This document shows, piece by piece, positions 33,427-43,118 of a stretch of 64,000 nt of DNA. The notes below the pieces were generated by a model. The model was not told where the DNA came from. It did no database searches and worked only from the letters and a program-made list of their open reading frames with translations. How positions within the stretch are numbered: the stretch's first letter is position 1; every line of letters begins with the position of its first letter. The translations under genes and the position numbers were made by a program. Origin of the DNA: Streptomyces sp. NBC_00223 (lineage in GTDB: Bacteria; Actinomycetota; Actinomycetes; Streptomycetales; Streptomycetaceae); assembly GCF_036199905.1 (NCBI RefSeq), contig NZ_CP108109.1:7718001-7782000 (forward strand). The letters run 5' to 3'.

Positions 33427-34018
33427 CGGTAACCCTCGGACCCCTCGCTGGACGGCATTCAGGGGCGTCCGGTGGCCGAGCGGTGGCCATTTGTGCAGCG
33501 AGCGTGCAACGGCGGCGGTGGCCGGGGTGTACGCGGAGCGGGCGGAGATGCTGTCGGGTTCCTGCAACGCTCCTGGCGAGACTCACTCAGGACCGTCACC
33601 ACTGTCGATCACCGCGACTACTGTCATCCGACAGCGCGCTCTCAGACTGTTCGCCGCCTCCGAGCAGCCTTGTCGACGAACGCTTCCAAGCCGCTTCGGG
33701 GGTGCAAGTACCCGTAGCGGTTGGTCACGGGAACCCGCACGCAACCGGGCGGCGTGGAACGCCGAGGTGATGGTTCGGCCACAGGCGTACCGTCCTGGAA
33801 TGCCCCCAACCGGCGCGGCATTCCAGGGCGGAACGCAGGGTGGAAGTCGGTCATTCGACCGCGTCGGGCCAGGGGTGGTCCACGTGGCAGCTCATGGGGA
33901 CCCGGAGCGTGCTTCCGGGCAAGTCGAAGGAGCGGCCCGCCGGCAATTCGGCATCCTCGGTGGCGCGACGGGCGTCACCTCTCGAACCGTCCTCTCACGA
34001 GAGTCGGGGCCGGTGCGC
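33427..34018. other. Right border of the island, nothing recognised
   Basis: No frame shows a family or convincing coding bias. A short inverted pair, TGGAATGCC at 33799 and GGCATTCCA at 33823, is present. The region probably joins element remnants to the chromosome. Confidence 0.35.
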
Positions 34019-34567
34019 TTATCGCCAGCACCGGGCCGGGGTGCCGTCCTTGTTCGAGCCGACCGACACTTCGTAGGCCAGGCCGGTGCCGATCGCGGGC
34101 GGGGGAGTGTAGCCGCTGACGCGGAAGTCCACGCTGAGCAGCAGATGGCGGCCTTTCACGGCCCTGGTCCAGCAGACCCCCTGCACCTCGGCGGGCAGCG
34201 CGCCGGGCCCGGGGTCCTCCCGCTGCCAGCCGGCCGCCGGGGCTGTCTTCTCGTAGTAGCCGATGACATCGCCCGGGGTCCCGGTGTACGCGTATACCCG
34301 GTCGGCGTGCAGCCATGCCTTTCCGGGACTGTCGTCGTCGCAGCCCGTTGTTGTCCCCTCGCCGTGGTAGTTCGCGGGCTCGGCGGCGCCGTGCGGTGCG
34401 GCGGAGAGTATCGGCTGGGCTGCCAGTTGTGCTTTGGCGGCCGTGGTGCCGTGGCAGCTGTCACCGATGAGTGAGCAGGCGCTCAGACCCGTGACCGAGG
34501 GCAGGACGACAACTGCCGCCAGCAGCACGGCGGTCCGGGCGGAAACGGGGGCGGGGGCGGGGTGCAC
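34019..34567 (-). CDS. Predicted lipoprotein of unknown function
   Basis: The 182-residue protein has a signal sequence with lipobox GLSAC and a further Cys soon after, so it is lipid-anchored outside the cell. The mature part has YHGEGTTTGCDDDSPGKAWLHADRVYAY in outline, GDVIGYYEKTAPAAGW and VSVGSNKDGTP, a pattern seen in small streptomycete lipoproteins of unknown role. GTG 34567 has AGGAG 6 bases upstream; the more distal GTG 34588 has none. Confidence 0.75.
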   Translation of the reverse strand: MHPAPAPVSARTAVLLAAVVVLPSVTGLSACSLIGDSCHGTTAAKAQLAAQPILSAAPHGAAEPANYHGEGTTTGCDDDSPGKAWLHADRVYAYTGTPGDVIGYYEKTAPAAGWQREDPGPGALPAEVQGVCWTRAVKGRHLLLSVDFRVSGYTPPPAIGTGLAYEVSVGSNKDGTPARCWR

Positions 34568-34687
34568 AAGTAGCTCCTGTGGGGACACGTACGGGCGGCC
34601 AAGTGCGGCAGCCGCCCGCGAGGGAGGAACCGCACCTGACCCAGTGTCACGTTCCGGTCCAGCGCGGGATCTCCGGGGCCGTCTCTA

Positions 34688-34995
34688 CTACCAGAGGTAA
34701 CCAGCCCGGTCGAGGTAGTCACCGATGCTGTAGAGGTACTGGAGCAACTGGCCCCGGTTCAAGTAGCGCCGGGTCTCCGAACGGTTCCAGCGGCCGCTCT
34801 CCAAGGCCCGGGCCACCCAGTTGCTGTGCTGGTCCACTCTCTGTGTCGCAGCGTCGCACGCCGGGCCGGCACTTCTCCCCTGCTTCCTGCGCGTTGCCCA
34901 GTCGCTCCGCGGCATTCCAGCCGAAGAAGTAGGTCGGACCGGCCTGCCGGATGAAGTGCCGGATGCAGTGCCGGATGGCGTTGCCCCGACCGCGG
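34688..34995 (-). pseudogene. Probable broken gene end
   Basis: The last ~55 codons read DQHSNWVARALESGRWNRSE, TRRYLNRGQLLQYLYSIGDYLDRAGYLW with normal codon bias. Upstream the same bias continues in another frame (QAGPTYFFGWNAAERLGNAQE). The two look like one gene broken near 34860 by a frameshift. No family is recognised; an ATG at 34915 would give a 75-residue protein. Confidence 0.35.
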
Positions 34996-35178
34996 TTGCC
35001 CCGACCGCGGTTGCCCTTGATGTTCCACGAGAGAATGCCCGACAGGTCCGTCACGAAGACGCGGTTCGAGTAGCCGAGGTTCCCGCATGCCTTGGCTCCA
35101 ACTCCGCGAAGACCGCCCTCGCCGCGAGCACCGTTGCGGGCGGGCCGCCGGGGCCGGCTGTGAAGTTGCGCGTGTGCC

Positions 35179-35229
35179 TTGACGCGACCGGAGCACGCGT
35201 GTTCACTTCCCCATTGGAGAGCGCTCTCC
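35179..35229 (+). promoter_or_regulatory. LacI-type palindromic operator and possible promoter of the GH3 gene
   Basis: GGAGAGCGCTCTCC at 35216-35229 is a perfect 14-bp palindrome with a central GCGC, resembling the CebR/LacI-type boxes (TGGGAGCGCTCCCA) that control sugar-hydrolase genes in Streptomyces. TTGACG at 35179-35184 is a candidate -35, with a weak TTCACT 18 bases on. The gene starts about 190 bases downstream. Confidence 0.6.
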
Positions 35230-35420
35230 CGCCCCCCGGCGCAGCCGCCCGCCCTTCCGACCTTGACCGCCGCCGCGCCCCCGTACGGGCCCTCGGCCGC
35301 CAACGACCGCCCGCGCGAATCCCGTTCCACCGATGGGCTCCGCCCCGGCGGTACCTCGCCCATCGCGGTCCCCGCACCGAATTCTCTCGCTTCCCCCCAT
35401 CTCACCTGTGAGGGAGATTC

Positions 35421-38400
35421 ATGTTCGTCAGTCATCGGGCCAGACCCCGTACGGCCCGGATGTTCCGCTCCGTGTGGCTCGCCCCCATCGCCGTCCTGGC
35501 GTTGATCGCCTCGCTGTTCGGTACGGCGCGGCCGGCCCACGCCGACACCACGCTGCTGTCGCAGGGCAAGCCGGCCACCGCCTCCTCCGTGGAGAACGCC
35601 GGGACCCCGGCGAGCGCGGCGGTCGACGGTGACGTCAACACCCGCTGGTCGAGCGCGGCTTCGGACCCCCAGTGGCTTCAGGTCGACCTCGGCGCGAGCG
35701 CGACGCTCTCCCAGGTGGTCCTGCAATGGGAGAGCGCCTACGCCAGCGGCTTCCAGATCCAGGTGTCCGGTGACGGCGCGACCTGGACCTCGGTCTACTC
35801 CACCACCACCGGCACGGGCGGCACACAGACGCTTTCCGTAAACGGTTCCGGGCGCTATGTCCGAATCTACGGCACCAAGCGGGCCACCGGCTACGGCTAC
35901 TCCCTGTGGGAGTTCCAGGTCTACGGCTCCGCCTCCGGCGGCGGCACCGGCACCACCTGCGGCACGGCCAACGCCGCGCTGGACCGGCCGGCCACCGCCT
36001 CCTCCGTGGAGAACGCCGGGACCCCGGCGAGCGCGGCGGTCGACGGTGATGCCAACACCCGCTGGTCGAGCGCGGCTTCGGACCCCCAGTGGCTCCAGGT
36101 CGACCTGGGCGCCAGCGTGCCGATCTGCCAGGTCGTCCTGCAATGGGAGGCGGCCTACGCGTCGGCGTTCCAGATCCAGGTGTCCGGTGACGGCGCGACC
36201 TGGACCCCGGTCTACTCCACCACCACCGGCACCGGCGGCACACAGACCCTGACCGTCTCGGGCACCGGCCGCTACATCCGGGTGTACGGCACGGCCCGGG
36301 CGACCGGCTACGGCTACTCGCTGTGGGAGTTCCAGGTCCGTACCGGCGGCAGCGGCACCACCACCGGGGGCACCACCACCGGCGGCACCACGGGCGGTAC
36401 GACCGGCGGAGGCGGTACCGGCGGCACCTGCGGTACGACCAACGCCGCGCTGGGCCACCCGGCCACCGCGTCCTCGGTCCAGGACGACAACCCCGCGTAC
36501 GCGGCCAACTACGCGGTGGACGGCAGCACCGTGACCCGCTGGGCCAGCGCCTTCGCGGACCCGCAGTGGTTGCAGGTCGACCTGGGCGCGAGCCTGCCGA
36601 TCTGCCAGGTGGTCCTGCAATGGGAGAACGCCTACGCCAGCGGCTTCCAGATCCAGGTCTCCGACAACGGCACGAACTGGACCTCGGTCTACTCCACCAC
36701 CACTGGCACCGGCGGCAAGCAGAAGCTCGACGTCACCGGCACCGGCCGCTACATCCGGGTGTACGGCACCAAGCGGGCCACCGGATACGGCGACGCGCTG
36801 TGGGAGTTCCAGGTCTACACCGTCGGCGGCGTGACCGGCTCCATCCCCACCCCGCCGGTCAAGCCGGCCCCGGGGAACTGCCCGTGGGTCAACTCCACCG
36901 CGGCGACCGCCACCCGCGTCGCGCAGCTCATGGGCCAGATGACGTTGCAGCAGAAGGTCGCCATGCTCCACGGCACCGGCTCCCCCGACTACATCGGCAA
37001 GATCGTCGGCAACCCGGCCCTCTGCATCCCCGACCTCAACCTCCAGGACGGCCCGGCCGGCGTCGGTGACGGGCTCGGCGGAGTGACCCAGATGCCGTCC
37101 GGCCTGGTCTCGGCCGCGACCTTCGACCCGAAGTACGAGCAGGACTACGGTTCCGCGGTCGGCCAGGAGTTCGCGGGCAAGGGAGTGAACGTCGCCCTCG
37201 GCCCGACGATCAACATCGTGCGCGACCCGCGCTGGGGCCGGGCCTTCGAGACGTTCGGCGAAGACCCTTATCTGTCAGGTCAGATGGGCGCCGCCGATGT
37301 CCAGGGCATCCAGAGCCAGGGCGTGATGGCCCAGATCAAGCACGCCGCCGCGTACAACATCGAGCAGCCGGCCGGCACCATCAACGTCGACGCGCGGACG
37401 CTGGAGGAGATCTACCTGCCGGCGTTCCAGACCGCGATCACCCAGGGCGGCGCGGCCTCGGTGATGTGCGCTTACAGCAACGTCAACAACGTCCCGTCCT
37501 GCCAGAACGCCCAGATCCTCAACCAGGGCCTCTACCAGCAGGCCGGCTTCACCGGCTTCGTGACCTCCGACTGGGGCGGCGCCCACTCCACCGTGGACTC
37601 CGCGAACAACGGCATGACCGTGGAGATGCCCTTCGGGTACTACTTCGCCGACTTCCTGGTCCAGGCGGTGCAGAACGGCCAGGTCACCCAGACCACCGTG
37701 GACACGATGGTCTCGCGGGTGCTCACCCAGATGTTCCGCTTCGGAATGTTCGACAAGGCGCCCTCCGGCTCCAACACCGCGATCGTCACCACCCCGGCGC
37801 ACGCGCAGGTCGCCCTCAAGGGCGTCGAGGAGGGCACGGTCCTGCTGAAGAACAACGGCACCCTGCCGCTGAACCCCGCGAACCTCTCCTCGGTCGCGGT
37901 GATCGGCCAGGACGCGGGACCGGGCGCGCAGACCATCGGCGGCGGCAGCGGGACCGTCACCAGCCCCGGCACGTACACGCCGATCATCGGTATCCAGGAG
38001 CGGCTGGCCGACACCGCCGCCAAGGTCACCTACAACGACGGCAGCGACCAGAACTCCGCCGCCGCGCTGGCCCGTTCCTCGGACGTCGCGGTCGTCTTCG
38101 CCAGCGACAACTACGGCCACGAGGAGGCCGACAACGCCTCGCTCAACCTCCCGGGCAGCCAGGACGCCCTGATCGCCGCCGTGGCCGCGGCCAACCCGCG
38201 CACGATCGTCGTGCTCAACAACAACGCCGCCATCCTGATGCCCTGGCTGGGCCAGGTCGCGGGCGTCTTCGAGGGCTTCTACGACGGCCAGGTGTGGGGC
38301 CAGGCCATCGCCGCGCTCCTGTTCGGCGACGTGAACCCCTCCGGCCACCTGCCGGTGACCTTCCCGACCTCGCTCTCCCAGGTCCCGGCCAACACCACCG

Positions 38401-38891
38401 CCCAGTGGCCGGGTACGAACGGCGTGGTCCAGTACTCCGAGGGACTGAAGGTCGGCTACCGCTGGTACGACGCCAACAACGTCACCCCGCTGTTCCCCTT
38501 CGGCTTCGGTCTGTCCTACACCTCCTTCTCCTTCAGCAACCTGAAGGTCGGCGCGCTGACCAACGGCCAGGCGACGGTCACCGCGACCGTCACCAACACC
38601 GGCAGCCGCGCGGGGGACGAGGTGGCCCAGCTCTACGTCGGGGATCCGGGCGCCGCGGGCGAACCGCCCCACCAGTTGAAGGGATTCCAGCGCGTCACCC
38701 TGGCCCCGGGCGCCTCGGGGACGGTGACCTTCACGGTCGGCGCCCATGACCTGGCGTCGTGGAGCACCGCGTCCAACAGCTGGGTCGCGGCGGCGGGTTC
38801 GTACCAGATCCTGGTCGGAGACTCGTCCCGCAACCTGCCGCTGACCGGCAGCCTGACCCTGAGTTCCGCCGTCACCGCTAACGTCAGGTGA
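35421..38891 (+). CDS. Secreted GH3 family glycosidase with three CBM32-like (F5/8C) domains
   Basis: The 1156-residue exoenzyme has a signal peptide (ends near PAHA, residue 40). Three discoidin-like sugar-binding domains follow at about 49-168, 189-305 and 342-467, separated by Gly/Thr linkers. A GH3 catalytic region begins at about residue 490 (NLQDGPAGVGD, PTINIVRDPRWGR, IKHAAAYN, nucleophile in TSDWGGAHS, D717), with a fibronectin-III-like end. It would release sugars such as glucose or xylose from beta-linked polymers outside the cell. Domains 1 and 2 are nearly identical at DNA level. GGGAG precedes the ATG. Confidence 0.9.
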   Translation: MFVSHRARPRTARMFRSVWLAPIAVLALIASLFGTARPAHADTTLLSQGKPATASSVENAGTPASAAVDGDVNTRWSSAASDPQWLQVDLGASATLSQVVLQWESAYASGFQIQVSGDGATWTSVYSTTTGTGGTQTLSVNGSGRYVRIYGTKRATGYGYSLWEFQVYGSASGGGTGTTCGTANAALDRPATASSVENAGTPASAAVDGDANTRWSSAASDPQWLQVDLGASVPICQVVLQWEAAYASAFQIQVSGDGATWTPVYSTTTGTGGTQTLTVSGTGRYIRVYGTARATGYGYSLWEFQVRTGGSGTTTGGTTTGGTTGGTTGGGGTGGTCGTTNAALGHPATASSVQDDNPAYAANYAVDGSTVTRWASAFADPQWLQVDLGASLPICQVVLQWENAYASGFQIQVSDNGTNWTSVYSTTTGTGGKQKLDVTGTGRYIRVYGTKRATGYGDALWEFQVYTVGGVTGSIPTPPVKPAPGNCPWVNSTAATATRVAQLMGQMTLQQKVAMLHGTGSPDYIGKIVGNPALCIPDLNLQDGPAGVGDGLGGVTQMPSGLVSAATFDPKYEQDYGSAVGQEFAGKGVNVALGPTINIVRDPRWGRAFETFGEDPYLSGQMGAADVQGIQSQGVMAQIKHAAAYNIEQPAGTINVDARTLEEIYLPAFQTAITQGGAASVMCAYSNVNNVPSCQNAQILNQGLYQQAGFTGFVTSDWGGAHSTVDSANNGMTVEMPFGYYFADFLVQAVQNGQVTQTTVDTMVSRVLTQMFRFGMFDKAPSGSNTAIVTTPAHAQVALKGVEEGTVLLKNNGTLPLNPANLSSVAVIGQDAGPGAQTIGGGSGTVTSPGTYTPIIGIQERLADTAAKVTYNDGSDQNSAAALARSSDVAVVFASDNYGHEEADNASLNLPGSQDALIAAVAAANPRTIVVLNNNAAILMPWLGQVAGVFEGFYDGQVWGQAIAALLFGDVNPSGHLPVTFPTSLSQVPANTTAQWPGTNGVVQYSEGLKVGYRWYDANNVTPLFPFGFGLSYTSFSFSNLKVGALTNGQATVTATVTNTGSRAGDEVAQLYVGDPGAAGEPPHQLKGFQRVTLAPGASGTVTFTVGAHDLASWSTASNSWVAAAGSYQILVGDSSRNLPLTGSLTLSSAVTANVR
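35565..36825 (+). repeat. Threefold internal DNA repeat encoding the CBM32-like domains
   Basis: Units start near 35565, 35985 and 36450 and share long identical blocks such as CCACCGCCTCCTCCGTGGAG, TGGTCCTGCAATGGGAG and TACTCCACCACCACCGG. Units 1 and 2 are the closest, pointing to a recent duplication. Confidence 0.85.
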
Positions 38892-38895
38892 CAGC

Positions 38896-38928
38896 CCGGC
38901 CGCGGGGCGGACGCCGTCCCGCGGCCGG
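38896..38928 (+). terminator. Hairpin terminator after the GH3 gene
   Basis: CCGGCCGCGGG (38896-38906) pairs perfectly with CCCGCGGCCGG (38918-38928) five bases after the stop. The remaining gap to 39172 is GC-rich and shows no gene. Confidence 0.75.
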
Positions 38929-39172
38929 TACGGCGGGCCCACGGGCCCGCGGTTCTTCCGTCCGCCGCCGACCCGGCCCGCGCTCCTGCCGCCCCGCCCG
39001 CGCTCCTGCCGCCGCGTCCCGTCCGGCCGGGCCGCGTCCGTCGCCGCGCCCGTCACCGGCAGGGCCGCCACCGGCCGTCGGCCGCGCTTCGGCCGGCCTG
39101 TCCGCGCCCTCGGCGGGTGTCCGGCCCCGCCGGTATCGTGGCCGCGCCGACACCGCCACGGAGGGACCTGCC

Positions 39173-42100
39173 ATCGACACAGCGGAGGAGTTCGCGCGGG
39201 CCCTGGACGCGCTGCGCAGGGCGTCGGGAAAGTCGTACCGCGCGTTGGCCGACGAGTGCGGGCTGGGGTTCAACACGATCGCGGGCTACTGCTCCGGCCG
39301 TCATCTGCCGCAGCTCGCCGTGCACGCCGAGTTCGCCGCGCTGCTGGCCGCGTTGGGGGTTCCGGCGGGGGAGCCCCGGAAGGCGTGGCTGGAGGCGCTG
39401 CGCACGCTGCCGGCCCGGGCCAGGCGGGGCGCCGCGCCGACGTGGAACCCGTACCGGGGTCTGGAGGCGTTCGGATCGGACGACGCCGGGGTGTTCTTCG
39501 GCCGGGAGGCCCTCAGCGCTCAGTTGGTGGACACCCTGGCCGGCTGCCGTCGGCGGGGTGTGCCGCTCGTCGTGGTGGGGCCTTCGGGGTCGGGCAAGTC
39601 GTCCCTGTTACGGGCAGGGCTCCTGCCCCGGGTGGGGCCGTCGGTGGTGATGACGCCCAGCGCGGCGCCGCTGCGCCAGTGGGCGTCGCACGCCGCCGGG
39701 GCCGCGCGGGACGCGGTGGTGCTGGTCGACCAGTTCGAGGAGCTCTTCACGCTGTGCGCCGAGGAGAGCGAACGCCTCGCCTTCATGGCCGTGCTGCTGG
39801 ACCACCCCGGCCCGGTGGTGCTCGGTCTGCGCGCCGACTTCTACAGTCGCGCGCTGCGTTACCCGCGGCTGGCGGTGGCGCTGCAACAGGGGCAGGTCCC
39901 GGTGGGGCCGATGGCCCCGGCCCAGCTGCGGGAGGTGATCGTCGAGCCCGCCCGGCTGGCCGGCCTGGAGCTGGAGGACGGGCTGGTCGAGCTGCTGCTC
40001 GCCGACGCGACACGCGAAGTGGGCCTGCTGCCGCTGCTGTCGTACACGCTCCAGGCCATCGTGGAACTGGCCCGAGCCGAGAACCCGCGCGCCACCTCGG
40101 TAGGGGTCCGCCACTACCGGGCCGCCGGCGGCGTGCGGGGCGCCATCGCCCAGACCGCGGAGGTCGCCTTCCTGTCCCTGCCGGTCCGTCAACAGCCCGT
40201 GGCGCGGCACCTGTTCCTCCGTCTGGTGAAGACCGACGACAGCACGGCGGACACCCGGCGCCGCGTCGCCTTCGACGAACTCCTCGACGCGCGGGCGCCC
40301 GCGGACCCGCACTCCGCCGTCGCGGGACCGGCCGACGCCACCGCACAGTCGACCCCGGCCACCGTACGACCGGCCGCCGTCCCGCAGTCCGCCGCCGACG
40401 ACGACATGGCCGAGGTCCTCGACGTCTTCGTCACCCGCCGTCTGCTCACCGCGGGCGAGCAGACCGTGGAGATCGCCCACGAGGCCCTGCTGGCGGCGTG
40501 GCCGCGATTACGGGGCTGGCTGGAGGACGACCGGGAGGGCCACCGCGTCCACGGCCGGCTCACCGCGGCAGCCCGCGCGTGGCGTGACGAGCAGCACCCC
40601 GCGGAGGGCCTGTACCGGGGCGGGACGCTCGCGGCAGCCCTGGAGTGGGCGGCCGGGCCCGGTTCCGGGGACGCGCTCAACCCGCTTGAACGGCAGTTCC
40701 TCACCGCCTCGTCCGACGCCGCGTCGGCCCGGGAGGCGGCGGAACGGCGCCGCGTACGCCGCCGCTACCAGATGTCCAGCCTGCTGATGGCGCTCGTGCT
40801 GGTCGCGGCCGGGGCGGGCGCCTACGCGCACCGGGTGGGCGTCACCGCGCACCGCGAGACGCGCACGGCCCTGTCGCGGCAGACCGCGGAGCGCGCCGAC
40901 CGGCTGCGCGACAAGGACCCGGGACTGGCGGCGCAGTTGGCGCTGGCCGCGTACCGGACGGCCGCGACCCCGGAGGCCCGCGCGTCGCTGCTCGACTCGT
41001 CCGCGCGGCCCACCGCACGCCGACTGCGGGCCGACCCCGGCTCCGCCGTGGTGAGCGCGTCCACCCCCTCGCTGGTCGCGGTGGGCACCTCCGCCGGACG
41101 GGTGCGGCTGTGGCGGCCCCGTGCCGCCGGCGGGCCGGTCCCCGTCGGGCCCGGCCTGACGCTCGGCCGGGCCCCGGCCGCCCTCGCCCTCAGCGCCGAC
41201 GGCACGATGCTGGCCGCCGGCGACAGCACCGGCCGTGTCACGGTGTGGCGCGTCGCCGACCCGTCGCACCCGGTGCCGGTGCCCCTGCCGTCCGGGGCGT
41301 CCCGAACCGTCCTGGGCCTGGCCTTCAGCGCGAACGGCCGGCTGCTGGCCGCGAGCGGCGGCGACGGTACGGTCCGGCTGTGGCGGGTGGACGGCGAAGC
41401 CTCCGCGCCCGCCGCCCTGACCGGGTCCCACCAGGCGGTCACATCCGTGGCGTTCACCCCCGACGGCCGCACCCTCGCCGCGGGCGGCGACGACCGGCGC
41501 GTCCGGCTCTGGGACGTCTCCGGCGCCGGCCCGCCGCGCGTGCTGTCCGCCCTCACCGGCGCCGCCAGCAAGATCTACGCCATCGCCGTCTCGCCCGACG
41601 GGCACACGCTGGCGGCGGGCACGGCCGCCGAGCACAACGTCCGTATCTGGGACATCAGCGACCCCGCGCGCCCGGTTCCCCTGGGGAAACCGCTGACGGG
41701 ACCGGCCAGTTGGATCAACACGGTGACCTTCAGCCCGGACGACCGCACCCTCGCGGCCGGCAGCGCCGACACCTCGCTGTGGCTGTGGGACCTGCGTTCC
41801 CGGCAGCCGCTCGGCACGCTGCCGCAGCCCGCGCCGGTCCTCGCCGCCGCCTACGAGGACGCCGGCACCCTGGACACCCTGGCCGGCGACGGCGTCCTGC
41901 GCTCCTGGAGCGTGCCGGGACCGGTCCTCACCACGGGCACGAGCCAGGTCTTCTCCGTCTCGTTCGACGCCACCGGCCACCGGCTGCTGGCCGGCGACGG
42001 CGCCGGCACGCTCCGCCTGTTCGACGTCACCGATCCGCAGCGTCCGGCCGCCATCGCCGGGCCGATCGGCAACGTGCCCGGCTCGGCGCCCCTGGCGGGT

Positions 42101-42967
42101 GCCTCCGCGCTGACGCCGGACGGGGATGTGGCCCTGGGGGGCGCCACCGACGGGACGGTCAGCGTGTTCGACATGGCCGACCCGGCTCACCCTGCGGCAC
42201 TCGGCCGGCCGGTGCGCGTCGCCCGCGCGACGATCGAGGCCATCGCGCTGAGCGCCGACGGGTCGACCGCCGCGGTCTCCGCCGACGACGGTTCGGTCCA
42301 TCTGCTCGACCTCGCCGATCCGGCCCACCCGGCCGTCCTGGCGGCGATGACCGGACCTACGGGCATCGCCTTCGGGGTGCGGTTCAGCCCGGACGGGAAG
42401 CTGCTCGCCCTCGCCGGGGAAGACGCCCGCGGCTACCTGTGGAACGTCCGCGACCGCCACCACCCCCGGCTGCTGACGACCGTCCGCGGACTCGGCGGCG
42501 CCGTCTACGCCACCGCCTTCAGCCACGACGGCCGTCTCCTCGCCTTCGGCGGCGCCGACTACTCCGTCCGGCTCGTCGACCTGTCCCGGCCCGACACCCC
42601 GGTCCTCGTCGGCGCGCCCCTCGTCGGACCGGTGGGCGAGATCTACGAGCTGGCCTTCGCCCCCGGCGACGACCGGCTCGCCGTCAGCAGCATCGACCAC
42701 ACCGTCTGGCTGTGGGACCTGCGCCAACCCCGCCGGCCCGACCTGCTCGCCACGCTCAAGTCGTCCGGCGACGGACTGCTCACCGTCGGCTTCAGTCCCG
42801 ACGGCCGGACCCTGGCGGCCGGCGGCCGGGGCGACGCCGTACACCTGTGGAACACCGACCCGGACTCGGTCGCCCGCTGGGCATGCGCGACCGTCGGCGA
42901 CCCGATCACGCCGGCGGAGTGGGCCCGCTTCCTCCCCGACCTGCCCTACACCGCGCCCTGCCGGTAG
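39173..42967 (+). CDS. HTH-nSTAND-WD40 regulator-like protein (start codon unusual)
   Basis: The 1264-residue protein has an N-terminal Xre-like helix-turn-helix (residues 5-65, SYRALADECGLGFNTIAGYCSG). A nSTAND1 NTPase follows from about 95, with Walker A GPSGSGKSS near 137 and Walker B VVLVDQFEELF. One membrane-type segment lies near 537-555 and twelve or so WD40 repeats run from about 620 to the end (e.g. RLWDVSG, LWLWDLR). Such STAND proteins are signal-sensing switches. No ATG, GTG or TTG fits: the conserved N-terminus begins at ATC 39173 with GGAGGG 7 bases before it. Two secreted-protein genes follow. Confidence 0.8.
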   Translation: MDTAEEFARALDALRRASGKSYRALADECGLGFNTIAGYCSGRHLPQLAVHAEFAALLAALGVPAGEPRKAWLEALRTLPARARRGAAPTWNPYRGLEAFGSDDAGVFFGREALSAQLVDTLAGCRRRGVPLVVVGPSGSGKSSLLRAGLLPRVGPSVVMTPSAAPLRQWASHAAGAARDAVVLVDQFEELFTLCAEESERLAFMAVLLDHPGPVVLGLRADFYSRALRYPRLAVALQQGQVPVGPMAPAQLREVIVEPARLAGLELEDGLVELLLADATREVGLLPLLSYTLQAIVELARAENPRATSVGVRHYRAAGGVRGAIAQTAEVAFLSLPVRQQPVARHLFLRLVKTDDSTADTRRRVAFDELLDARAPADPHSAVAGPADATAQSTPATVRPAAVPQSAADDDMAEVLDVFVTRRLLTAGEQTVEIAHEALLAAWPRLRGWLEDDREGHRVHGRLTAAARAWRDEQHPAEGLYRGGTLAAALEWAAGPGSGDALNPLERQFLTASSDAASAREAAERRRVRRRYQMSSLLMALVLVAAGAGAYAHRVGVTAHRETRTALSRQTAERADRLRDKDPGLAAQLALAAYRTAATPEARASLLDSSARPTARRLRADPGSAVVSASTPSLVAVGTSAGRVRLWRPRAAGGPVPVGPGLTLGRAPAALALSADGTMLAAGDSTGRVTVWRVADPSHPVPVPLPSGASRTVLGLAFSANGRLLAASGGDGTVRLWRVDGEASAPAALTGSHQAVTSVAFTPDGRTLAAGGDDRRVRLWDVSGAGPPRVLSALTGAASKIYAIAVSPDGHTLAAGTAAEHNVRIWDISDPARPVPLGKPLTGPASWINTVTFSPDDRTLAAGSADTSLWLWDLRSRQPLGTLPQPAPVLAAAYEDAGTLDTLAGDGVLRSWSVPGPVLTTGTSQVFSVSFDATGHRLLAGDGAGTLRLFDVTDPQRPAAIAGPIGNVPGSAPLAGASALTPDGDVALGGATDGTVSVFDMADPAHPAALGRPVRVARATIEAIALSADGSTAAVSADDGSVHLLDLADPAHPAVLAAMTGPTGIAFGVRFSPDGKLLALAGEDARGYLWNVRDRHHPRLLTTVRGLGGAVYATAFSHDGRLLAFGGADYSVRLVDLSRPDTPVLVGAPLVGPVGEIYELAFAPGDDRLAVSSIDHTVWLWDLRQPRRPDLLATLKSSGDGLLTVGFSPDGRTLAAGGRGDAVHLWNTDPDSVARWACATVGDPITPAEWARFLPDLPYTAPCR

Positions 42968-42980
42968 TGCGACACCGCTG

Positions 42981-43032
42981 CCGTACGAGTCCGTACGGGA
43001 CCGGCGACCTGCCCGTACGAGGTCGTACGGGC
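42981..43032. promoter_or_regulatory. Two adjacent CGTACG-centred inverted repeats
   Basis: CCGTACG-AGTC-CGTACGG at 42981-42998 and GCCCGTACGA-GG-TCGTACGGGC at 43011-43032 are both perfect and their starts are 30 bases apart. They lie between the nSTAND gene and the secreted-protein gene, so they may be operators for an HTH protein such as the one just upstream, or a double terminator. Confidence 0.55.
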
Positions 43033-43118
43033 TCCCGGCGAGCGCTGTCCGGCCCCCGCCACCCCTCGGTAGACCTGCCACGAAGCACATCGCACCGTGG
43101 ATCTCCGAGAGGAACACC

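Noticed and set aside
33386..33586. Minus-strand peptide ending SGFGPETYA
   Set aside because: This ending is the antisense reading of a tRNA-like 3' end; such peptides are recurrent artefacts, so I list the tRNA-like remnant instead.
33362..34474. Long plus-strand frame over the island border and lipoprotein gene
   Set aside because: Shadow of the lipoprotein gene on the other strand plus non-coding DNA; no domain or start signal.
34719..36971. 750-residue minus-strand frame opposite the GH3 gene
   Set aside because: Antisense shadow of the repeated CBM32 modules; composition is Gly/Arg-rich with no family.
42981..43032. Intact tRNA or riboswitch
   Set aside because: The structure is just two simple palindromes; no tRNA arms or conserved riboswitch core.
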